A DNA stretch of 64,000 nt from the NCBI RefSeq assembly GCF_012272835.1, contig NZ_JAAWWK010000003.1, positions 475,245 through 539,244 on the forward strand. Reading direction: 5' to 3'. Every line of letters begins with the position of its first letter. Positions within the stretch are counted from its first letter, which is position 1. Under the pieces are notes generated by a model. It had not been told where the DNA came from, searched no databases, and was given only the letters and a program-made list of their open reading frames with translations. Made by a program: the position numbers and the translations under genes. Below, in pieces: positions 26,227-35,025 of this stretch. The stretch comes from Spongiibacter thalassae (lineage in GTDB: Bacteria > Pseudomonadota > Gammaproteobacteria > Pseudomonadales > Spongiibacteraceae).

Positions 26227-28563
26227 ATGAAAATACGCAGAATTCCGGCGATGCTCCCCCTCTGTATTGCATTAGCGTCTGGCAGTGAATCCTTCGCGCT
26301 TGGTCTGGGTAACGCCGCACTTGAATCCGAGCTCGGACGGCCGCTGTTGGCCAAGATTCCGGTAATACGTGCCGAAGGCCTCGACTCCGCCCAACTACTG
26401 GTAAACGTATTGCCGGTATGGGATCAGCTCAGCGACAGCGCCATTGGCGGGCTTGACCCCCGCACGATAAACATCGCCAGCGAACTCGACGAGGATGGCA
26501 ATGGCTTTATCTATCTGCGTAGCAATACGGCCATTGTTGAACCATTTCTGAATTTTATTCTGAGTGTCCGCTGGCCGATGGGGCATATCAGTCGCGAATA
26601 CACCTTGCTGCTGGAACTTCCCAACGCACTGGAAGCTGTGCCCCGTAGCGAGCAGAACGAGCGATCGACAAGCGGCAACATCAGCCGTCATCAGCAGCCC
26701 GTCGCTGCCATGCCAGCGAGCGCTCCGCGTACCCTGCCGACACCCCCTAAACCTTCGAAAATTCCGCCCGGCAGCGACGTCTATACCACCCGGCGGGGCG
26801 ACAGCCTGTGGAAAATTGCAGCAATGCTGCGTCGCTCTCGCGGGGGTAGCCAAAACACCTTGATGGAACAACTATTCGCCTTAAATCCTCATGCTTTTAT
26901 ACGTGGCGACCGGGCGATGCTCAAAGAACGGGTGACGCTGGATATTTCGCCAGAAGCCCTGGCAAGCACCAGTGGCAGGGCAGCTGCCTCCCCCCCGCCA
27001 CCGGTGAAAAGCCCACCGCCAGAGCCAAAGCTTAACGACAAAAGCCCTGCACCAACACCAGCGTCGGCAGTTCCCAGCCCAGCGCAAGCACCATACACCC
27101 CGACAAACAGCTCTGAACGCGCTACTGAACTGAGTCAGGCTCTGCTGGATGTAAGCAACCAGGTCACCGAAGTGACCGCGAATATCGAGGCAATGACTCA
27201 GCGTCTGAATGCCCTGCAACAGCGTTTGCAGCAATTGCAATCCCAGTACGAAACCGAACAGGCAGTAGCGGCACAAGCGGCGCCGCAGATAAGCCTGACG
27301 ACTGATACTTCCGGCGAAACAGAAAATCTGACGACCGAGCCTAGTGCAGAGGATGCGTCATCTTTCGTGGAGCAAGCCCCACTGGATACCACCCTGCCAA
27401 ATAGCGATGCCAGCAGGGTGCCTGCCACAGAGTTTAACGGTGCATTGGCGAAGATCGCGAATGCCACCCCCGAGCCCGATGAAACGCCAGCGCGTGAAGA
27501 ACCCTCGCGAATGACTGCGCTCGAGTCCGTCACCGCAATATGGATGAAAAACTCCTGGATACTCCTCGGGGTGGTCGTCGCATCGACAGCGGTTGCGCTG
27601 ATTGTGCGTCGGCGCCGCAACACTTCGCAGGAAGCTCCCGGAGATATCGCGCTGGCCGCCCGTCGCTTTCCCCAAGCGGATTTTGACACTGACGAGAGCT
27701 TCGACAGCTTGTTTCAGGATGACGATGATTTACCGTCGGCAGAGCCCCTTGGCCCCGTAAGGTCAGTACCCAGAAGCCGTCCGACCGGTGACAGCGTAGG
27801 AGATTTTGCCGATATTGACGTCGCCAATAAAGGCTCGGCACTCGACAACGAACCTCCCGCAGCGGCCCAGGACGCCGGTCCCTCGTCCATCCCCGACGAT
27901 TTTCTATCCTCAATCACCACTGACAAAGACGGCGACGCGGCCGAGGTACTCAACCGTCTTGCTGAGCGTTTAGCGGCCGCTGCCGATAACAACCTCGGTT
28001 CGGCATCCTCTGACAGTGCCGAGAATACGCCAGAAAGGGAGTCTGCTGCGGAGGACCTCGACGACGAGGCCCTTATCGACAAGAACCTTACCGAGGCTTT
28101 CAGTCAAGAAGATTTCAAACTTGATGAATCGGCCTTCGATGATCTTGACCTCACCGGCGAAGACTTAAGCGCAAACTCCGCTCCCACGACCCAATCCGAC
28201 GCGAACGACGACGAAGACCTGATAAAACGCGCCAGAAACATGAGCCCCGCAGACTGGTTGGGGTTCAGCTCCTCGGTAGAGAAACAAGCCAGCCCCGCAG
28301 ATTCTGCCGCCGCCTTTATCGAATTAAACGACTACGAAGGTGCCAGAAACGTACTTGAACAGGCCATCGAAAGAGACGAAGAGGACACTGCGCTGTGTAT
28401 GCAGCTTCTCGATGTCTACGCCCATTTGGGCGAAACCGAAGCCTTTGAAGCCCTGGCATTCCAACTGGAATTCCGCGGTGAAGACGCCGACACCCTGGCC
28501 GAGGTAGATATCATGCGTGTCGCAATGCGAAACGAAGGTGGTCGCGATAGCCTCAGTAGTTAA
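26227..28563 (+). CDS. FimV/HubP-like LysM membrane protein
   Basis: A polar-hub type protein of the FimV/HubP family, about 778 residues, acting at the cell pole or in type IV pilus and motility functions in relatives. Order: signal peptide (MKIRRIPAMLPLCIALASGS), the FimV N-terminal domain (ALGLGNAALESELGRPLLAKI, then VRWPMGHISREYTLLLE), a LysM peptidoglycan-binding domain (VYTTRRGDSLWKIAAML, about 184-238), a Pro-rich linker, a coiled coil (QALLDVSNQVTEVTANIEAM), one membrane helix (WILLGVVVASTAVALIVRRRR), a long acidic cytoplasmic region, and a C-terminal TPR-like FimV motif (NDYEGARNVLEQAIERDEED). I chose ATG 26227 over a GTG 15 bp upstream because AAGGTGA lies about 11 bases before it. 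The usual truA neighbour is absent. Confidence 0.88.
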   Translation: MKIRRIPAMLPLCIALASGSESFALGLGNAALESELGRPLLAKIPVIRAEGLDSAQLLVNVLPVWDQLSDSAIGGLDPRTINIASELDEDGNGFIYLRSNTAIVEPFLNFILSVRWPMGHISREYTLLLELPNALEAVPRSEQNERSTSGNISRHQQPVAAMPASAPRTLPTPPKPSKIPPGSDVYTTRRGDSLWKIAAMLRRSRGGSQNTLMEQLFALNPHAFIRGDRAMLKERVTLDISPEALASTSGRAAASPPPPVKSPPPEPKLNDKSPAPTPASAVPSPAQAPYTPTNSSERATELSQALLDVSNQVTEVTANIEAMTQRLNALQQRLQQLQSQYETEQAVAAQAAPQISLTTDTSGETENLTTEPSAEDASSFVEQAPLDTTLPNSDASRVPATEFNGALAKIANATPEPDETPAREEPSRMTALESVTAIWMKNSWILLGVVVASTAVALIVRRRRNTSQEAPGDIALAARRFPQADFDTDESFDSLFQDDDDLPSAEPLGPVRSVPRSRPTGDSVGDFADIDVANKGSALDNEPPAAAQDAGPSSIPDDFLSSITTDKDGDAAEVLNRLAERLAAAADNNLGSASSDSAENTPERESAAEDLDDEALIDKNLTEAFSQEDFKLDESAFDDLDLTGEDLSANSAPTTQSDANDDEDLIKRARNMSPADWLGFSSSVEKQASPADSAAAFIELNDYEGARNVLEQAIERDEEDTALCMQLLDVYAHLGETEAFEALAFQLEFRGEDADTLAEVDIMRVAMRNEGGRDSLSS

Positions 28564-29275
28564 TGGGTCACCCGCGCCACTCAACTACAGGGTGGTTGCC
28601 GATCACGACGACTTTCTTCTTATCGACAAGAGCCCTGGCGCGAACTTGCACCGCAACCAGCGCGGTCGCAGCTTGCTGGATCAGCTCGCCGATGATTTTC
28701 CCGCCCACCGCTTGCTGCTGGTACATCGCCTCGATGATGTGACCTCTGGTTTGCTGTTACTGGCCAAGCATTCGGCCGCTGCGGCAGAGTTAGCCGAGCA
28801 GTTCCGCAGCCGAGCTGTGCAAAAATTTTACCTTGCCATCGCCGACGGCAAACCCCGAAAAAAGCAAGGACTGATCGTGGGTGACCTTGAGAAATCCCGT
28901 GGCGGCAGCTACAAACTCAGTCGGCGCACCGACAACCCTTCACGCACACGTTTTATCAGCGCTTCTGTGGTCGCGGGTCAACGCCTATACCTGTTGCGAC
29001 CAGAGACCGGTAAAACCCATCAGCTAAGGGTGGTATTATCCAGCCTTGGTGTACCGATACTGGGAGATCGTCGCTACGGTGGTGCCGACAGCGATCGTGC
29101 CTACCTGCATGCCTGGGCTCTGTGCTTTCGCTACGGTGGGCAAGACTTTCGCTTTCAATGCGCTCCGACATACGGTATTCGCTTTCAAAGCCCGGCAGTG
29201 AACGAAGCCTTGCGGCACTGGCATGAACCATGGCAACTCCCATGGCCCGGTGCCGCTGCACAAAACACGCTATAA
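28517..29275 (+). CDS. RluA-family pseudouridine synthase (TIGR01621 type)
   Basis: A stand-alone RluA-family pseudouridine synthase, 252 residues, without an S4 domain. Catalytic motif VHRLDDVTSGLLLLAKH at about residue 72, then KFYLAIADGKPRKK, LRPETGKTHQLRVVLSSLG and GDRRYGG, all characteristic. The target uridine (rRNA or tRNA) is not identifiable from sequence. The GTG start lies inside the end of the FimV-like gene (47-bp overlap); a GTG at 28538 is an alternative. Probably co-transcribed with the FimV-like gene. Confidence 0.9.
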   Translation: MSQCETKVVAIASVVNGSPAPLNYRVVADHDDFLLIDKSPGANLHRNQRGRSLLDQLADDFPAHRLLLVHRLDDVTSGLLLLAKHSAAAAELAEQFRSRAVQKFYLAIADGKPRKKQGLIVGDLEKSRGGSYKLSRRTDNPSRTRFISASVVAGQRLYLLRPETGKTHQLRVVLSSLGVPILGDRRYGGADSDRAYLHAWALCFRYGGQDFRFQCAPTYGIRFQSPAVNEALRHWHEPWQLPWPGAAAQNTL

Positions 29276-29301
29276 ATGTCCACGTTTTTTGAGTTTCTGA
29301 A

Positions 29302-29619
29302 ATGAATGAGCAACCCCCCGAGCGCGTTGAGCTGATGAGCAAGCTCAACCGCGAAACCGCCAAAATCCCCTGGCTGGAACTCCAACATTTCCAACAGCAG
29401 GAAGCGGTCATCGAAGTCTCGTCACGGCTTGATCTGGTGGCGGTCGCCGTCGCCATGGCCGAAGACAATAAATATCAGATAGCCGAGTACCTTAATCGCG
29501 GTGAAATCAAGCGCGTCTCCGCTGAGCGCGCCGCCGAGTGGACCGAGGCAAGCGCCGCACTATGGGCCGTGGTGGTAGCGCCCTGGGTGCTGGTACAAAC
29601 CCATAAAGAACAGTCCTGA
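29302..29619 (+). CDS. DUF2288 family protein
   Basis: A 105-residue soluble protein with the DUF2288 pattern: KLNRETAKIPWLELQHFQQQ, LDLVAVAVAMAEDNKYQI, and ALWAVVVAPWVLVQTHKE at the end. Function unknown. It lies 26 bp after the pseudouridine synthase gene and 1 bp before the next small gene, so it belongs to the same operon. No membrane segments or cysteine motifs. Confidence 0.85.
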   Translation: MNEQPPERVELMSKLNRETAKIPWLELQHFQQQEAVIEVSSRLDLVAVAVAMAEDNKYQIAEYLNRGEIKRVSAERAAEWTEASAALWAVVVAPWVLVQTHKEQS

Positions 29620-29620
29620 T

Positions 29621-29914
29621 ATGTCACTTGAGGCCCTTGAGCAGTGCATAGCCAGCAGACTGCAAAGCTTCTTTGCCGATCAGGCGGCGGGCTTGGACAT
29701 CGCCCCCGCTGATCTCTACCGCCTGGAAGGGCTTCTGGAAGCCTCACTTTTACTGGGCCTGTATAGCGAAGACCAAATCAGGGACCAGCTGTGCGCCTTG
29801 GCAAAGGAACACCTCTCAATGGAAATTACCGAGTTTTATCGGCAGGATTACCGGCTAATTCTACATATGCATATGCGCGAGGCGCCGGTCTATCCCAGCG
29901 GTCATCGCAACTGA
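29621..29914 (+). CDS. Hypothetical protein, 97 residues
   Basis: Not recognised. A small, probably all-alpha, cytosolic protein (LEALEQCIASRLQSFFADQA, YRLEGLLEASLLLGLYSEDQ) ending in a His/Met/Arg-rich tail (ILHMHMREAPVYPSGHRN). It starts 1 bp after the DUF2288 stop and ends 4 bp before tmcA, so translational coupling is probable. Its conserved position between DUF2288 and tmcA, if found in relatives, could link it to tRNA modification; this is speculation. Confidence 0.7.
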   Translation: MSLEALEQCIASRLQSFFADQAAGLDIAPADLYRLEGLLEASLLLGLYSEDQIRDQLCALAKEHLSMEITEFYRQDYRLILHMHMREAPVYPSGHRN

Positions 29915-29918
29915 TCCC

Positions 29919-31991
29919 ATGGTGAGCACCACCCCGTTAGATCAGTTCTGCCAAACCCTGCAACAGATTGGCCGCTTGTCGGGGCATCGCTATTTGCTGA
30001 TGCTCAGTGGGCCGCGCGATTGGGCTGAGCAGATGCTTGCACCGGTGCTGGCCCCAGTCATTAATACCACCGTGCTACTGGGAGACGCACCGTTCTGTGG
30101 TATCGAAGCCCATCGACAGCAGCGTGTACTGGGCAGTGAACAGGATATCGTGCTGATCGATGCCCATACCCGCTTCGATATTAACGGCGCACTGGCCGCC
30201 GCTGGTGGGCTGCGCAGCGGGGGCCTGCTATGCCTTATCACCCCCGAGTGGTCAGCCTGGCCTAAGCACTATCGCGAACAGTGTGCAGGCGAGGGTCTGT
30301 ACCCGGTCGCCGACCGTTTTCTGCAACGTTTGCTAGGGCTGCTGCAGGCCGATTCGAGGGTGCTGCACATACAGCCGGGCAAACCGCTGCCCGCACTGCC
30401 GCTCGCTGGCGAAGCGTGGCAACAACCGCTCCCCAGCTCAGAACAGCAGCATTGTATCGACGCCATTGGGCGGGTCGCGACGGGCCGCAACAAGCGGCCC
30501 CTGGTGATTCGCGCCGATCGCGGGCGGGGCAAGAGCGCAGCGCTGGGGCTGGCCGCCGCTGAATTACTCAAACAGGGTAAATCTCGCATTGTGATAACAG
30601 CGGCGCGCTTCGATATGGTCGAAATTGCATTTCGCCACGCCCACAGCGCACTGCCTGAAGCCCAGCGCAGCAATCAGGGCTTGCACTGGGGGGAGGGCAA
30701 CCTCGTCTTTGTTCCTGCTGCGGAGCTTACCAATCACCCCGACGACGTTGATCTGGTAATGGTAGATGAAGCGGCGAATCTGCCGTTATTTCTTCTCACA
30801 CGCTTTATCACGCGCTTTTCCCGCATCGTCTTTGCCTCCACAGCCCAGGGGTACGAGGGTAGTGGTCGCGGCTTTGATCTCCGCTTTCGCAACATTCTGA
30901 ATGAGTTACGCCCCCAGTGGCGCAGAGCACAGCTGAATACCCCGCTGCGCTGGGCGGAGACAGACCCACTGGAGTCGCTGCTGAATGATTTGTTTCTGCT
31001 TTCAACTCCTGCAACCAACGGCGTTTCGGCACATATAAGCCCGTCATCCCCTACTTACCGCTGGCTTGACCTCAACGCCCTTGCAAAGGACGAAACGCGC
31101 TTGAAACAGGTGTTCGCCCTGCTGATCGACGCCCACTACCAGACCACCCCCCAGGATTTGCAGTACTTACTGGATATGCCAGTGCGGCTATTGATTGCCG
31201 AAACCCCAGACCGGGTGGTAGGCGTTTGTCAGGTGAACGAAGAGGGCGGCTTTGGCCCCGCGCTGGCGGCGGATATCTGTCGTGGTAAACGCCGCCCCAA
31301 AGGGCATCTCGCCGCCCAACGCCTGGCATTGATTTCCGGTAACGATGACTACCTGATCCAACCGAGCTGGCGAATCAGTCGCATTGCCGTTGCCACAGAT
31401 TGCCGCCGCAAGGGTGTCGGCGCGGCATTGCTTCATCAGGCCGAGGAAGCCGCAGCCAACACGAAAGCCGCTTTTATCAGTTCGAGTTTTGCCGCAGATC
31501 CGGCCATACAGCAATTCTGGCGCAACGCAGGGTTTGCCACGGTGTCGCTGGGCAGTCGCCTGGACACCAGCAGCGCTAGTTATTCCGTTCTGGTGCTTCG
31601 GCCTCTCACCGAACAGGTCAGCACCGCACTGGGTCATTGGCAGCAACAACTCGCCGACAACTTGCTCGCTAATGCGCCGCTACTCTGGCCCCGTCTGAGG
31701 GCAGACGTCGCCGCAGACCTGTTAAGGGAAATGGCCGTGCGGACAAGTGACTTCGACCACCATCAATGCCGTCGCTATGCCCGGGGCGAAGTCACTCTGG
31801 AAGTCGCCCTGGCCAGCCTGAAGCGGGCGGTAGTGGGCCGCGAGCAGACGCCGGCCAGTTTTATTGGCAAATGCTTTTTGCACTGGGAATGGAGCCGGGT
31901 CTGCGAGGAATTCAATCACCGCGGACGCGCCGACTGTGAAGCGGAATTCCGCCACTATTTTGCTACACTGACCGCCGATTTCGACAACTGA
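29919..31991 (+). CDS. tmcA: tRNA(Met) cytidine acetyltransferase TmcA
   Basis: TmcA acetylates N4 of the wobble C34 of elongator tRNA-Met using acetyl-CoA and ATP/GTP hydrolysis. 690 residues (E. coli 671). Order: N-terminal DUF1726-type domain (1-160); helicase-like domain with Walker A RADRGRGKSAALGLAAAELL at about 194-213 and the Walker B-like VMVDEAANLPLFLL; GNAT acetyltransferase domain with ISRIAVATDCRRKGVGAALL at about 487-506; and the C-terminal tRNA-binding region (FIGKCFLHWEWSRVCEEF). All motifs are complete. It is last of the group starting at the FimV-like gene, 41 bp before the HIT gene. Confidence 0.96.
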   Translation: MVSTTPLDQFCQTLQQIGRLSGHRYLLMLSGPRDWAEQMLAPVLAPVINTTVLLGDAPFCGIEAHRQQRVLGSEQDIVLIDAHTRFDINGALAAAGGLRSGGLLCLITPEWSAWPKHYREQCAGEGLYPVADRFLQRLLGLLQADSRVLHIQPGKPLPALPLAGEAWQQPLPSSEQQHCIDAIGRVATGRNKRPLVIRADRGRGKSAALGLAAAELLKQGKSRIVITAARFDMVEIAFRHAHSALPEAQRSNQGLHWGEGNLVFVPAAELTNHPDDVDLVMVDEAANLPLFLLTRFITRFSRIVFASTAQGYEGSGRGFDLRFRNILNELRPQWRRAQLNTPLRWAETDPLESLLNDLFLLSTPATNGVSAHISPSSPTYRWLDLNALAKDETRLKQVFALLIDAHYQTTPQDLQYLLDMPVRLLIAETPDRVVGVCQVNEEGGFGPALAADICRGKRRPKGHLAAQRLALISGNDDYLIQPSWRISRIAVATDCRRKGVGAALLHQAEEAAANTKAAFISSSFAADPAIQQFWRNAGFATVSLGSRLDTSSASYSVLVLRPLTEQVSTALGHWQQQLADNLLANAPLLWPRLRADVAADLLREMAVRTSDFDHHQCRRYARGEVTLEVALASLKRAVVGREQTPASFIGKCFLHWEWSRVCEEFNHRGRADCEAEFRHYFATLTADFDN

Positions 31992-32032
31992 CCTCAGCAA
32001 AAAACACAATACCAACCTGGAGGGAACACAGC

Positions 32033-32428
32033 ATGGCAAGTATTTTTAGCCGAATTATCGCGAAGGAGCTACCCGGACATTTTGTATGGGAAGATGAGCA
32101 AGCGGTGGCAATTATGACCATTCAACCGGTTCGCCCAGGCCACCTGCTAGTTATTCCCAAACAGGAAGTCGATCACTGGGACGACCTTCCGGAAGCCCTC
32201 AGCGCCCACCTGATGACAGTGTCGCAAAAGCTCGCAAAAGCGCTGAAAACGGTCTATCAATGTCAGCGTGTCAGTTTGCAGGTGGTTGGTCTGGAAGTCC
32301 CCCACGTGCATTTCCACCTGGTCCCACTGGACAGCATGAGTGACGCTGATTTCAGCCGAGCCAGTAACGCCGACGGCGACGCACTGGCCACCGAGGCGGA
32401 AAAAATCCGTCAGGCACTGACCCGCTGA
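32033..32428 (+). CDS. HIT-family nucleotide-binding protein
   Basis: A 131-residue HIT (histidine triad) protein, an HinT/Fhit-type nucleotide hydrolase or transferase. Opening SIFSRIIAKELPGHFVWEDE is classical; the triad is VPHVHFHLVPL near residue 90. Substrate cannot be assigned from sequence; relatives hydrolyse AMP-lysine or dinucleoside polyphosphates. GGAGG stands 12 bases ahead of the ATG. It converges on the radical SAM gene over a shared hairpin. Confidence 0.92.
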   Translation: MASIFSRIIAKELPGHFVWEDEQAVAIMTIQPVRPGHLLVIPKQEVDHWDDLPEALSAHLMTVSQKLAKALKTVYQCQRVSLQVVGLEVPHVHFHLVPLDSMSDADFSRASNADGDALATEAEKIRQALTR

Positions 32429-32438
32429 GGTAATTGAC

Positions 32439-32476
32439 CGCTGGCCCGTGCAAATACTACAGCGCGCGGGCCAGCG
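32439..32476. terminator. Inverted repeat between the HIT and radical SAM genes
   Basis: A perfect 10-bp stem, CGCTGGCCCG / CGGGCCAGCG (32439-32448 and 32467-32476), with an 18-nt loop. It overlaps the last codons and stop of the minus-strand radical SAM gene. No clear T-run follows on either strand, so it may be a weak terminator or an mRNA-end protecting hairpin. Confidence 0.5.
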
Positions 32477-34394
32477 CCTCGGAACCGGGTTGCATGATTC
32501 GCACGGCCTGGGGTGCTTCTTCAGCCGAGTCGGCATTCCCCTCAACAATCTCGGCCCTGAGCCAGGCGCCGCCGTCCGGGTCTTGTAAAATGGTTCCGAC
32601 ACCGCCGGGACTGCGGCTGCTAACTTCCTGCCGCTGGGGCTGAAAGCTGGCGGCTTCAGGGCGCTCCATCGCATCGAGGCGGCGTTTCACCGCCAACAGG
32701 TCAAAATCCACCACGCTGTGGCGAACCGATGCGTCTCCCCACTGGGGTGACAGCAATTCGTCGAGTTGAATAATACACTCCAATTCCCGCAGGTTTTCCG
32801 TCGACAGCTGCCCACCACACTCCTGGCGGAAAAAGGCCAGAATATCGCCATACAGCCCATCCCGATCCGCCAATATTTGCAGATAAATTTCACTGCGCGC
32901 TTCGTAGATGGCCAAAGGGTCATCCAGAGCAATATCCGCCAGCGTCTCGCGACGGCGCTCGCAGATAAACCGTAACAAACCACGCATCAGTGTGGCGGTG
33001 GTCAGCCCCGATTGCTGAGCGAGATAGCGGGTACTGTAGGGTAGAATATGACCATGGGAAAACAGAATATGGGCGGTGATAAGCAGATACCCTTGCAGCC
33101 CCTCGTTGCGGTCGAAGGTGTGACAGGCGACGACATACTCGCCCTTCGCCTTGCCGTAGCCCGCTACGGGAATCGTTTCAATGCGATATTCATGGCGTTT
33201 TTCGTAGAACTCTGTCCCCGGTAACAGGGTGTAAGCGAAGATATTCAGGGCCGGAAAGACCTGCAATAACTGGTCGAGATTGCGCTCAAAGTCGGCAAGA
33301 TTGTCTCCCGGCAGCCCCCAAATCAACTCAGCGGCGATGGGCACGCCTTGCTGCGCCATATCCCGGGCGATGGGTTCGTATTTGTTCGCCGCCATATTCT
33401 TGCGATTGCTCAACTCCAGCGCCAGCGGGGTCAGAGTCTGCAGTGCTAACTGATAGTGGGGCAGCAGGCCATTTCGATGCAATAACAGCACAATTTCCTG
33501 CACTCTGGGGCTGTGTTTCTTTGACCAGGAGGTGGCGAAACTGCTGGGCAGACCGTGGCTTGTTTTCAGTTCGCAAATCAGGCGAGCCTTGTCGAGATCC
33601 TCCCGCAACGCACCGAAATTGGAATCGGCCAGCCAGATGTCTTTAATACCCGCAGCAATCGCCTTGCGCCAGTCCCGCTCGATTCGCTCCATCGAGAACT
33701 GGTACATTTTTGTCCCGATTGCACCGGTGCCCCATTCACAAAATGCGCATTTAAAGGGGCAGCCGCGGCTGCTTTCATAAGCCAGAGAATCGTAAATCGG
33801 CGCACCGTTGTCGTCGATCAAGGGCACCACATCCAGGGCCGAGGGCAGGGCGTCCAGCTCCTTGCGCCGGGCTCTTTCAGTGGTGGTAACAATCTCGCCG
33901 TTATCAACGAAGGCCAGTCCGGCAATGTCCCGCCACTGCTCCCGGGTAGCAGCGTCAAGAAACTCCTGAAAGCTACTTTCCCCCTCACCGAGCACAATGG
34001 CGTCGATGGGGTCGTCATGCAGATAATCCTCGGCCTGTTGCACATGGGGGCCGCCGGCAATACACAGAACCTGAGGCACCTCATTTTTTATCAGGTGGAT
34101 CAGTTCCAGAAACTCCGCAGCGTTCCAAGTATACATGCTAAAACCGACAACCGGACGCATGCCGCTATCGACGGCGAGCTGTAACTCCCTCTTGAAGCCT
34201 GGCCAGGCTTCCCGCCAGGCGTCGATATGGGCCTGATCCTTGAAGTGCAGCAGCTGTATATCCGTGGTGTCGGCGTGATGCCCATATTCCAGGTAGTAGG
34301 CCTTCAATCCGCCGGTGGTGGAGGGCACGGCCCAAAATCGTTCTGAATCTTTACTAAACAGGTAAACCGGACGTTTCAGGCGGGTTGCAGACAT
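32457..34394 (-). CDS. B12-binding-type radical SAM protein
   Basis: A radical SAM enzyme of about 645 residues, with an N-terminal B12-binding-like Rossmann domain (about 75-165: VVGFSMYTWNAAEFLELIHL, CIAGGPHVQQ, AIVLGEGESSFQEFL) and the SAM cluster motif SSRGCPFKCAFCEWG (CxxxCxxC) at about residue 216. LPPSFATSWSKKHSP-like and ELIWGLPGDN sequences follow, as in the family, and an extended C-terminal region of unknown role. Reaction and substrate unknown. I prefer the ATG at 34394 (MSATRLKRP), with GAGAAAG just upstream; an ATG at 34409 is the alternative. It is single-gene and divergent from the SRPBCC gene. Confidence 0.85.
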   Translation of the reverse strand: MSATRLKRPVYLFSKDSERFWAVPSTTGGLKAYYLEYGHHADTTDIQLLHFKDQAHIDAWREAWPGFKRELQLAVDSGMRPVVGFSMYTWNAAEFLELIHLIKNEVPQVLCIAGGPHVQQAEDYLHDDPIDAIVLGEGESSFQEFLDAATREQWRDIAGLAFVDNGEIVTTTERARRKELDALPSALDVVPLIDDNGAPIYDSLAYESSRGCPFKCAFCEWGTGAIGTKMYQFSMERIERDWRKAIAAGIKDIWLADSNFGALREDLDKARLICELKTSHGLPSSFATSWSKKHSPRVQEIVLLLHRNGLLPHYQLALQTLTPLALELSNRKNMAANKYEPIARDMAQQGVPIAAELIWGLPGDNLADFERNLDQLLQVFPALNIFAYTLLPGTEFYEKRHEYRIETIPVAGYGKAKGEYVVACHTFDRNEGLQGYLLITAHILFSHGHILPYSTRYLAQQSGLTTATLMRGLLRFICERRRETLADIALDDPLAIYEARSEIYLQILADRDGLYGDILAFFRQECGGQLSTENLRELECIIQLDELLSPQWGDASVRHSVVDFDLLAVKRRLDAMERPEAASFQPQRQEVSSRSPGGVGTILQDPDGGAWLRAEIVEGNADSAEEAPQAVRIMQPGSEALARAL

Positions 34395-34592
34395 GTACTT
34401 TCTCGTCATTAGTGGCTATCCGCCACCAAGCTGCGGCGATGCGGGGTCTAAATGATGTGAACTCCAGACTAACAGTGTTTACCGCACACTGAAATATCGG
34501 GAGGCGTAAATTCCCTCGAAACAGCTACCTCGTACGGAGGAGGAAAAGCTCAGGACACTGATGCATCATCGTCCAACTATAACGAGGAGAAT

Positions 34593-35021
34593 ATGATGAT
34601 AGAGGTTCACGTCACCCGGCAGTGGAATATCCCCGCGTCGCAAGTGTGGGCACTGGTTGCCGACTTTGGCGATATCAGTTGGGCAGACGGCATTGACCGC
34701 GTTGAGGTTGTTGGCGAAGGGGTTGGTATGGCGCGCCATATCTACATGGGCGACATGCCGCCGATAGAAGAGGTGCTCACCAGCCAGAACCCGGAGGAGA
34801 TGACCTTTTCCTACGATATCCCCCGGGGCATTCCCATGCCGTTGGCCGATTACTCGGCTAATGCGAAAATCACCGCGCTAAGCCCGACCCGCTGTCAGGT
34901 AGATTGGTACGGTCGAGCGCGGCCGGAAGGCATGACTGACGACGACGCCACCGCCATGCTGCAGGGCACCTACGACATGCTACTCGGCTGGATTGCCCGG
35001 CGACTTGGTGTCACCGACTAG
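34593..35021 (+). CDS. SRPBCC (START-like) family protein
   Basis: A 142-residue SRPBCC/polyketide-cyclase fold protein that probably binds a hydrophobic ligand. The opening VTRQWNIPASQVWALVADFG matches the family start. Later segments (MARHIYMGDMPPIEEVL, MTFSYDIPRGIPMPLADY) are consistent with the helix-grip fold, and the final helix TYDMLLGWIARRL is also typical. Ligand unknown. GAGGAGA lies 6 bases before the ATG; an 11-codon mini-ORF (34561-34596) stops across this start codon. It converges on cinA, with 4 bp between stops. Confidence 0.85.
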   Translation: MMIEVHVTRQWNIPASQVWALVADFGDISWADGIDRVEVVGEGVGMARHIYMGDMPPIEEVLTSQNPEEMTFSYDIPRGIPMPLADYSANAKITALSPTRCQVDWYGRARPEGMTDDDATAMLQGTYDMLLGWIARRLGVTD

Positions 35022-35025
35022 GCAC

